A stretch of DNA of 32,216 nucleotides from Clostridia bacterium (GTDB taxonomy: Bacteria > Bacillota > Clostridia > Christensenellales > Aristaeellaceae): contig JAFUCP010000124.1 in NCBI GenBank assembly GCA_017459565.1, positions 1-32,216 of the forward strand. Direction: 5' to 3'. The position numbers and the translations under genes are program-made. Below, piece by piece: positions 1 through 6,035 of the stretch. The notes beneath the pieces are model-generated. The model was not told where the DNA came from, did no database searches, and saw only the letters and a list, made by a program, of their open reading frames with translations. The first letter of the stretch is position 1. Each line of letters begins with the position of its first letter.

Positions 1-47
1 CATAATATCAACCCGTAAATGGGTAATACTGTGCTAAGGACAACGTT

Positions 48-299
48 ATGGACTATTCAGATATTTATGTGCGGAGAATACGATCCCTGTGCAAGGAGCG
101 CGGGATCGCCATCAATAAGCTGGCGACCATGAGCGACGTGAGGCAGTCGACCCTGGACAACATCGTCCGCGGGCTCACCAAGAACCCCAGGGTGAAGACG
201 CTTCACAAGGTTGCGATCGCCTTCAATATGACGCTGGCAGAGTTTCTGGACTTTGACGAGCTGAATGACTATTCCTTTGAGGATGATACCGAGGAATAA
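48..299 (+). CDS. XRE-family helix-turn-helix regulator, 83 aa
   Basis: This is a small DNA-binding protein of the Cro/C1 (XRE) type. Residues about 6-68 form the usual five-helix fold: the recognition part around 'MSDVRQSTLDNIVRG' is followed by 'KTLHKVAIAFNMTLAEFLDFD', the typical end of the domain in Clostridial XRE proteins. The C-terminal tail is short and acidic (DELNDYSFEDDTEE), with no sensor or protease domain, so it looks like a stand-alone repressor or regulator. The start is the ATG at 48, preceded by AAGGA at a normal distance. A weak palindrome (CCCGTAAATGGG) lies upstream and could be an operator, but it is short. An intrinsic terminator follows at once, so the gene is the end of its unit. 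The target is unknown; the family assignment is firm. Confidence 0.88.
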   Translation: MDYSDIYVRRIRSLCKERGIAINKLATMSDVRQSTLDNIVRGLTKNPRVKTLHKVAIAFNMTLAEFLDFDELNDYSFEDDTEE

Positions 300-322
300 T
301 ATATCCGACCTCAACATATGCG

Positions 323-357
323 CCCGCTGGCCCTCATATGCCGGCGGGTATTCCTTT
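323..357 (+). terminator. Intrinsic terminator of the XRE gene
   Basis: An 8-bp stem (CCCGCTGG with CCGGCGGG, one G-U pair) and a 10-nt loop are followed by TATTCCTTTT. It lies 24 nt after the stop codon of the XRE gene. Confidence 0.8.
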
Positions 358-371
358 TCCAAAAAATGAAC

Positions 372-400
372 TTGACATCTCGGGGATTGGCCTCTATAAT
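372..400 (+). promoter_or_regulatory. Perfect-consensus SigA promoter
   Basis: TTGACA at 372-377 and TATAAT at 395-400 are separated by exactly 17 bp, the full housekeeping consensus. Transcription would start near 407 and run into a short ORF and then two hairpin terminators, giving an RNA of about 150-200 nt. It is unusual for so strong a promoter to have no obvious full-length gene behind it. Confidence 0.85.
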
Positions 401-526
401 CACTTTACCATGCTAAAGCGCACGTTTCAACGAGGAGGCGACAATTATGGAGATCACTTATACTCAAAAGGGGTCTAATCTAACTGCGTTTTTGATTTTT
501 GTTTCACACCAATATCATACAAACGC

Positions 527-560
527 TGCCAGATCTGCGCAAGACCTGGCATTACTTTTT
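527..560 (+). terminator. Hairpin terminator inside the orphan transcript
   Basis: TGCCAGATCT pairs with AGACCTGGCA (one mismatch) around the loop GCGCA, followed by TTACTTTTT. It is the first of two terminators in tandem. Confidence 0.6.
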
Positions 561-576
561 CCTGTTTTATGGCAAT

Positions 577-609
577 GGGGCTGCCTCTATTTTGAGACAG
601 CCCCCTTTT
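577..609 (+). terminator. Intrinsic terminator, second of the tandem pair
   Basis: GGGGCTG at 577-583 pairs with CAGCCCC at 598-604 (with CTC/GAG inside), then CTTTT. It should stop transcription from the 372-400 promoter before the ROK gene. Confidence 0.8.
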
Positions 610-695
610 CCAGTCTGCTATGTTAACATATTATTTAAGCAAAACAATTGCATAAATTTATGCATCCATAACGCGTCTTACACATTAAATAATTT

Positions 696-732
696 GAAAT
701 TGCTTGATAATTTCTAATTAATATGGTAGTAT
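696..732 (+). promoter_or_regulatory. Probable promoter and operator of the ROK gene
   Basis: The region 620-760 is strongly AT-rich. A candidate -35 TTGATA (704-709) lies 17 bp before TAGTAT (727-732). The inverted repeat GAAATT-N7-AATTTC (696-701 and 709-714) overlaps the -35, a fitting place for the ROK repressor to control its own gene. Only sequence pattern supports this. Confidence 0.45.
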
Positions 733-835
733 ATATTATAAATGAGAAGAGTTTAACTCCGTAACACCCCCGAATGACCCGCGACTTTGAGGCCGGATAG
801 CGCCCGTGCCTGCGTTAAACAAGGAAGGGATCCTT

Positions 836-2065
836 ATGAAATACTTGCCACTGAACGCGGTTGGCACCGGTCACGCCGGCTATCAACAGCAGGTCAAGGA
901 GGGCAACATCAAGCGCATATTCGATTTGGTGCGCAGCGGAAAATGCAAGTCCCGCGCCGATCTTGTGCGCGTCATGAATCTGAGCGCCACCAGCGTGTCC
1001 GTGCTCGTGGAGGAGCTGGCTTCCCGTCGCCTGATCGACGAAACCGGCCCGACGCAGACCTCTCTGCCGGGGCGCCGCCCCATCTGCCTGCGGCTGAACA
1101 GCGACGCGCACCAGATGGTGGTGTTTACCCTGCAGCGGGACGGCGTGGGCTACACGTTGTTGAACCTGGAATGTAAGATACTGGAGCGGAGCTTCTTCCC
1201 CCTCGACGCCTCTTTGCTTGCGCCCGAAGAGGTCGATGAGCGCTATTTGCAGCTGTTTGAGAATATCCTGTTCAGGCAGGCGAAGCTCTTCGATGCCGAT
1301 AAGACGCTGATGCTGGGCATCTGCTACCCCGGCATCTACGCCAAGGACGATCACAAGTTCCACATGGATTCCTCCATGGGCATCTGCCTCACCGAGGAGG
1401 CCGTATCCGCGCTGCAAAAGCGGATTCGTCTGCCGATCTATCTTTCCAACAGCACCAAAAGCCTGGCTTACGCCGAAAAGAAGCGCCTTGACGCCATCAA
1501 TCCCGCGAACCCGGAGACGCTGGACATGCTTTTCATGGAGATCAGCGACGGCATCGGCTGCGCCATCATCTCCCGGGGCGATATCTATACCGGGCCCTAC
1601 GATGTGGCCGGGGAGATCGGCCACGTCACCATTGATTACAAGGGCAGGCCGTGCCCCTGCGGCAACGTGGGCTGCCTTGAGCGCTATGTCAATCTGTGCG
1701 CCATACTGGAGGACGCCAAACAGGCTGCCGAGGCAGGCGGCATCGAACCGCCCCAGAGCTTCGCGGCGCTGGCGGAGCGCTATGAGAGCGAGCCCGTGCT
1801 GCTGGCCTCCGTCAATCATTCGGCGGCGCTGCTGGCCTCCGGGCTGTACAGCGCCATGTGTGGCGCGGGTATGCGGCGCGTGGTGCTGGGCGGCGGCATC
1901 GAGGCGCTGGGGGAAGCCTTCCTGCGAGAGGTCTACCGCGCCGTGTGTACACGCAAAATGCTGATCCACCATCTGGATCTCAGCTATGCGCAGATCGGCC
2001 CGGACGCGGAGAGCATTGGCATCGCCCACCACTTCCTGGACAAGGTTTTTACCATCACATCCTGA
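836..2065 (+). CDS. ROK-family transcriptional repressor (NagC/XylR/Mlc type)
   Basis: The 409-residue protein has a winged helix-turn-helix at about residues 22-70 ('GNIKRIFDLVRSGKCKSRADL...') and a C-terminal ROK sugar-binding fold. The ROK signature GEIGH (259-263) and zinc site CPCGNVGCLE (273-282) are intact, as is the glycine-rich ISDGIGCAII segment. The position of the ROK-kinase catalytic Asp (normally in END/ND) reads LSNSTKS, so it is most likely a ligand-sensing repressor and not a kinase. I chose the ATG at 836 because AAGGAAGGG precedes it at the right distance; a GTG ten codons upstream (806) has no ribosome site. ROK repressors usually sense a sugar or sugar phosphate, but no sugar genes lie in the window. 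It is monocistronic and convergent with the next gene. Confidence 0.9.
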   Translation: MKYLPLNAVGTGHAGYQQQVKEGNIKRIFDLVRSGKCKSRADLVRVMNLSATSVSVLVEELASRRLIDETGPTQTSLPGRRPICLRLNSDAHQMVVFTLQRDGVGYTLLNLECKILERSFFPLDASLLAPEEVDERYLQLFENILFRQAKLFDADKTLMLGICYPGIYAKDDHKFHMDSSMGICLTEEAVSALQKRIRLPIYLSNSTKSLAYAEKKRLDAINPANPETLDMLFMEISDGIGCAIISRGDIYTGPYDVAGEIGHVTIDYKGRPCPCGNVGCLERYVNLCAILEDAKQAAEAGGIEPPQSFAALAERYESEPVLLASVNHSAALLASGLYSAMCGAGMRRVVLGGGIEALGEAFLREVYRAVCTRKMLIHHLDLSYAQIGPDAESIGIAHHFLDKVFTITS

Positions 2066-2079
2066 CAATGCATTGCCAA

Positions 2080-2328
2080 AGGCCATCGGCTCGTCCGATG
2101 GCCTCAGGATATTGACAAAGTCAATATTCTGACAGGCCGATGAAAAGCCTGCAAGACAAGGAAGAACAGCCTGCAAATGAGGGCGCTTACCCAGATGTAA
2201 GTAACCGAATTTGCAGGCTGTTCTGACGCAAGAAGCAGAAATTTCAACCACACAAGCGCTTTTCCCGGAAATTTCTGCGTTTGCGGGCTTTGTCAGCGGT
2301 CTGAGGCCATCGGCTCGTCCGATGGCCT
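2080..2328. mobile_element. MITE-like element inserted at a terminator hairpin (copy 1)
   Basis: A 25-bp hairpin sequence (arms AGGCCATCGG and CCGATGGCCT) is present twice without change, at 2080-2104 and 2304-2328. Between the copies is about 200 bp of non-coding DNA whose ends are imperfect inverted repeats: CTCAG-N5-TGACAAAG at 2103-2120 and its complement at 2288-2305. Inside are three more inverted repeats: ATATTGAC/GTCAATAT around 2110-2127, a perfect 15-bp pair at 2164-2178 and 2209-2223, and a perfect 11-bp pair at 2235-2245 and 2268-2278. The segment 2276-2303 recurs at 5453-5480. There is no transposase, so it would be a non-autonomous element; an alternative is a REP-type structural repeat. 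Confidence 0.6.
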
Positions 2329-2336
2329 TTTATTTC
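2304..2336 (+). terminator. Terminator of the ROK gene (distal hairpin copy)
   Basis: The second copy of the 25-bp hairpin is followed by TTTTATTT, a proper T-tract. The first copy (2080-2104), nearer the ROK stop codon, is followed by CAGGATATT and lacks a T-tract. The original terminator therefore seems to have been separated from the gene by the inserted repeat element. Confidence 0.75.
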
Positions 2337-5189
2337 TCACTCCGTCAGCAGCCGTTCAGTATCCCGCACCGATTCCTCCTCGTCCCGGCGGGGGTCCGGC
2401 ACCGATTTTTCCGGGTACCGGGAGCGCACGGCGCCGCGCACCGCCCGCAGCAGCTCGCCGGATTCAAGCTGCTCCCAGGGACAGATAAAGGGATTCATGC
2501 GCGCCGTATACAGCAAATGGCTGGGATTGCCCCGGCGCACATAGGCCGTCACCTGCTCCGCGGTGGCGGGGGCCCAGCCCAGCGCCAGCTGCATACGGTT
2601 GCGCCGCGCGTGTTCGTCGCGCACAGCCTGCTGCAAATGCTCCGCATCCTTCAGCCATCGGGTATAGGCCGGGCCCAGCAGCGCCTCCTCGTCCGGCACG
2701 CCATACAACCGCCAGCCCGGTAGACTCACGCCCGCAAGGTGCATCCGATAGATCAGGCTCTGGGCCGTGGCCCGGGCCGTGTCCCGGTTGTACTGGCGCT
2801 TGTAATAGCTGCCCATGGCGGCGTGGCGCGCGTCCCGGGTATTGGGCAGGCCGATAAACAGCATGTGCGCCTGCCGTGCCCTCCGCTCCAGCACGTCCTG
2901 CGCCAGCCTTGACGGCGCATACATCGAATACGCGCCGAAGGCAAACAGGTCGTACTGGCTGTAGCAGCGGGCGGACGTCCCCTGCGCGGCCTCGAGGCCC
3001 GAGGGCAGGCTGCCCGTCAGCCATCCCGCCGTGGGATGGCGCGCGCTCACCGCGATAAAGGGCTCGCCGTCCGCCTCCAGATTGCGCTTCATCAGCTCCC
3101 CCCGCAGCAACACCGCCAGGCGCAGGTTCAGCGCGTCGTCCTCCGTGGCGACCACGAAGTAGTTGCCCGCGGCCAGGCCGTCCTCGCCAGCATCGTCCAG
3201 CAGCGCCACAAGCTCCGATTCCAGCGCACAGTGGTGAAAGCGCGGCGATACATCGCAAAGCGCCTGGGCCGCGACCATGCCGGGGCAGAGCTGGCGGAAG
3301 CGCCGGTCCATGGTTTCGGCGTCCTGCCCGTACACATCCACGCTCAACGCCTCATCGGGCATGGGCAGCGCGACGGCTCGGCGCAGCACCGCCATGGCCG
3401 TATCTTCGCAGCCGATCAGCTTCAGCGCCACCTTCGCGCCCTCAGGCGCCCGCAGTCGGGGCAAAAACAGCGGCGCAGCAGCGAACAGCTGGTCCGCGGC
3501 ATCCAGCGCAGGATCGCAGATCCGCACCCTGAAGTAGAGCTGGCCCATGCCCGCAAAGGCCGCGTCCAACAGCAGCGATGCATAGTCATGCTCCGCCATC
3601 ACATACATCGACACCTGATCCACCAGATCCCAGGCGCGGTCCCCCAGCGCCTCGGCCAGCCGCTGCAATTCCCCCAGCAGCGCGACAGCCTGGCACAGGT
3701 TGTCCTGCCAGTCCTGGGACATGAGCGCGATCACCAGCTCCGGGAACTGCGGTGCGCCGCCCCAATAAACCCCCTGCGTCAGATCCCGCAGCGCCCGCTG
3801 GGGCGCGATGTCCCGCCGGTGGGCGTTGGCGACGGGCGCCTCCGCGCGACGCGCGCCGCAGACGGTAATGTCCCAGCGGCCCTGTAATTCCTCCAGGAAC
3901 AATCTGTTGACGCCCGTCGGCTCGTTCGTGAGGCAGTATTTGAGCGCCGTGCTCACGCCCGCCTGGGCCGCATCGCTCTTTTCGGGCGTGAGCATCCAAT
4001 CCAGCCGCGACAGGCGCTCGGCGGCCTCCGCGCTGCCGCCCTCCTGGGCGACGCGATAGGCATTGATGGCCGCGCTCCGCGCGTTCTGGGCCTCATAGAT
4101 CTGACCCAGCATATAGGCGCAGTACGCGCCGTCGGGCCCCGGAATGGTCAGTCCCTTTTGAAAGCAGCGCCGCGCGAATTCCACGCTGCGCACACAGGCC
4201 AGGCGCGCGCTGCCATTGTACCAGGCCATGCCCAGCTCCCGTATGGCTGGAGGATAGCCCAGCTCCACGGCCCGCTCCATAGCCTCCCGGGCGGGGGAAC
4301 CGCTGGCATGCTTTGCCAGCTGATACCATGATTTCGGGTTTTCGTCCAGACAGCCAAGCCGGTCGCTGGCCAGCGCCGCCTTTTCATCCCTCAGACAGCC
4401 CTCCCCGGTAAACAGCATTTCCCCCATTCGGCAGTACATGGTGGATTCGTCCAACGTCTGCGCCGGGCGGCCCAACTGCTTCGCCAGCGCCTCAAAGCCC
4501 TCGAAGGCGCGCTCATGCCGGCCCTGCAAATCCAGCATACGGCAGTAACGTATGCGCCCCGCCACGGTTTCATCGCCCCGCAGGAAATCGAAGCTCCCGC
4601 CGGCGCTGTCCCGCCAGATCTCCCCCATCGTATCGGAAGGCACATCCCCGCCCACGGCCAGCGTCAACAGCATCCGCGCCAGCGCCGCCGCCTCGTCCAC
4701 CTCAAAAAACACGTCCAGCCTGGAGGGGTGGCCGTCGTTTGCGGGCTGTGTAATGTGCCAGCGTACATTCAGCGCGCTGTTCACCCGCGCCCCCGCCAGC
4801 ACCTGGCGCAGCGCCCGGGCATCAAACACGGCGTGCCCTGCCCTGGGCCACAGCGCGTCGTGGCACTTGCGATGGGTTTCGTCCACCACAGTCCGCGTAT
4901 CCTCCCGCAGCAGCGCTACCAGTGAGCGGCGCACCGACTTGTTCCTCGGATCGCTGTTGAAGAACCACGTCAAATTGGACTTGGACTTGTCCTCAAACTG
5001 CTTTACCAGCGCGTCGGGAAAGAACAGCGCGAACAGCGCTTCCCGCAGGGGGCGCTGGGGCTGACGGATGACCGGGCCCTCCTCCTCGCCCGGCTTAAAA
5101 AGCGCTGTAAACAGGTCGTTCAGCGTCTCAATTTGCCACTGCGCACAGATAGCGCATCGCTCCCTTCCCACGGCGTATATACCTATCAT
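2337..5189 (-). CDS. Sel1-repeat protein with degenerate Rossmann (TrkA-N-like) and RyR-like C-terminal region
   Basis: A cytosolic-looking protein of up to 950 residues. Residues about 255-400 contain Sel1/TPR-like helical repeats ('AREAMERAVELGYPPAIRELGMAWYNG', 'AYMLGQIYEAQNARSAAINAYRVAQEGGSAEAAERL'). Around 600-715 there is a Rossmann-like stretch (KLIGCEDTAMAVLRRA, later NYFVVATEDDALNLRLAVLLR) in which the glycine motif is degenerate. From about 785 to 905 the pattern (YYKRQYNRDTARATA, EHARRNRMQLALGW, PFICPWEQL) recalls the TrkA-N/RyR proteins of bacteria. The N-terminal 200 residues are unassigned. The 5' end is uncertain: the ATG at 5189 lies inside a good -10 box, and the best ribosome site (GGGAAGGGAG, 5160-5169) serves an ATG at 5157 that is out of frame. 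The function is unknown; a sensing or scaffold role is inference. Confidence 0.6.
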   Translation of the reverse strand: MIGIYAVGRERCAICAQWQIETLNDLFTALFKPGEEEGPVIRQPQRPLREALFALFFPDALVKQFEDKSKSNLTWFFNSDPRNKSVRRSLVALLREDTRTVVDETHRKCHDALWPRAGHAVFDARALRQVLAGARVNSALNVRWHITQPANDGHPSRLDVFFEVDEAAALARMLLTLAVGGDVPSDTMGEIWRDSAGGSFDFLRGDETVAGRIRYCRMLDLQGRHERAFEGFEALAKQLGRPAQTLDESTMYCRMGEMLFTGEGCLRDEKAALASDRLGCLDENPKSWYQLAKHASGSPAREAMERAVELGYPPAIRELGMAWYNGSARLACVRSVEFARRCFQKGLTIPGPDGAYCAYMLGQIYEAQNARSAAINAYRVAQEGGSAEAAERLSRLDWMLTPEKSDAAQAGVSTALKYCLTNEPTGVNRLFLEELQGRWDITVCGARRAEAPVANAHRRDIAPQRALRDLTQGVYWGGAPQFPELVIALMSQDWQDNLCQAVALLGELQRLAEALGDRAWDLVDQVSMYVMAEHDYASLLLDAAFAGMGQLYFRVRICDPALDAADQLFAAAPLFLPRLRAPEGAKVALKLIGCEDTAMAVLRRAVALPMPDEALSVDVYGQDAETMDRRFRQLCPGMVAAQALCDVSPRFHHCALESELVALLDDAGEDGLAAGNYFVVATEDDALNLRLAVLLRGELMKRNLEADGEPFIAVSARHPTAGWLTGSLPSGLEAAQGTSARCYSQYDLFAFGAYSMYAPSRLAQDVLERRARQAHMLFIGLPNTRDARHAAMGSYYKRQYNRDTARATAQSLIYRMHLAGVSLPGWRLYGVPDEEALLGPAYTRWLKDAEHLQQAVRDEHARRNRMQLALGWAPATAEQVTAYVRRGNPSHLLYTARMNPFICPWEQLESGELLRAVRGAVRSRYPEKSVPDPRRDEEESVRDTERLLTE

Positions 5190-5213
5190 AACAGCGAAAA
5201 AAAGACGCGTCAA
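5185..5213 (-). promoter_or_regulatory. SigA-type promoter of the Sel1/RyR-like gene
   Basis: On the minus strand TTGACG (5208-5213) and TATGAT (5185-5190) are 17 bp apart. Transcription would start near 5178, so upstream start codons at 5225 (TTG) and 5189 (ATG) cannot be used from this promoter. Confidence 0.7.
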
Positions 5214-5337
5214 TGATTTTTGCAAACTTTTGGGCGATATTATGGTTTTTTGCCCTGATATACCCGGTTATGCTGTCTATTTGCGTCTACTTTTGGAGCG
5301 ATCCGCTCAAGATTTCCCACCCGGCGCTCCCTTGCGC

Positions 5338-5370
5338 ATAAAACCCGGGCATCTGCACAGGATACCCGGG
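5338..5370 (-). terminator. Distal terminator of the CAP/Big2 gene
   Basis: Read on the minus strand, the hairpin with CCCGGG arms (5344-5370) is followed by TTTTAT. The hairpin copy nearer the gene (5483-5510) has no T-tract, the same arrangement as beside the ROK gene. Confidence 0.7.
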
Positions 5371-5510
5371 GCTCGAAATAACAGCATTTTGCAGGCGACG
5401 CCAACGCGGCAAGCAAAAATCCCCGCCATGTTTCTTGTTCGGCAGGGATTTTTGTGTTTGAAGGCTTTGTCAGCGGTCTGGCCCCCGGCATCCGCACAGG
5501 ATATCCGGGG
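5344..5510. repeat. Terminator-associated repeat element (copy 2, shorter)
   Basis: Two similar hairpins (5344-5370, arms CCCGGGCATC and GATACCCGGG; and 5483-5510, arms beginning CCCCGG) flank 112 bp of non-coding DNA. The inner part carries a 14-bp inverted repeat with one mismatch (5414-5427 and 5441-5454), directly followed by the 28-bp module 5453-5480. That module matches 2276-2303 at 25 of 28 bases. The layout (hairpin, inner inverted repeat, module, hairpin) mirrors the right half of the element at 2080-2328; the left half is missing. The rest of the gap 5226-5343 holds only a small hairpin around 5297-5309. Confidence 0.6.
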
Positions 5511-5527
5511 CCATGGTCATTTTGCGG

Positions 5528-6035
5528 TCAGCCGACCACCTTGATCTTGACCTTGGCCTTCTTGCCGTTGGCAGTCTTGACCGTGACGGTCGCGGAGCCT
5601 TTCTTGAGCGCGGTGACATAGCCGTTGCCATCCACCGCAACCACCGCCGCCCTGGAGGAGGTCCAGGTCAGCGTGGTCTGGGCCGTGGCCGGCGCGAGGC
5701 TGGCATCCAGCTTCAGGACCTGGCCCGCCTGCATGGTCACGGTGCCCGTATAGTTCAGGCCCACCGCGCTGGGCTTATAGGGGTCCACCACCTTCAGCTT
5801 CACCTTGGCCTTCTTGCCGTTGGCGGTCTTGACCGTAATGGTCGCCGTGCCCTCCTTGACGGGAACGACGTTCCCGCTGCCATCCACCGCGGCCACCGCC
5901 GGCTTGGAGGAGGTCCAGGTCAGCGTGGTCTGGGCCGTGGCCGGCGCGAGGCTGGCGTCCAGCTTCAGGCCCTGACCCATGGGCAGCGTGACGGTGCCCG
6001 TGTAATTCAGGCTCACAGAATCCGGCTTATAGGGG
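5528..6035 (-). repeat. 252-bp direct repeats encoding the last two Big2 domains
   Basis: The coding DNA repeats with a period of 252 bp: for example the block starting GTCCAGGTCAGCGTGG occurs at 5661 and 5913. The similarity at DNA level points to recent duplication. Confidence 0.75.

Larger units (their letters stand above)
447..626 (+). other. Short orphan ORF (59 codons), possible TnpV-like relic or leader peptide
   Basis: An ATG at 447 follows a good ribosome site (GAGGAG) and the consensus promoter at 372-400. The first residues, MEITYTQKGSNL, resemble the start of the small TnpV proteins carried by Clostridial mobile elements (pattern xTYTxxGDYL), but the likeness stops after about 12 residues. 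Two terminator hairpins (527-560 and 577-609) lie inside the reading frame, so most transcripts would end before its stop codon. This fits a decayed mobile-element gene whose promoter survived, or a short leader peptide or small RNA. The resemblance is from memory and is weak; a full-length functional protein is unlikely. Confidence 0.35.

Noticed and set aside
57..362. Minus-strand ORF opposite the XRE gene
   Set aside because: It is a shadow of the XRE gene, without a ribosome site or a recognisable protein.
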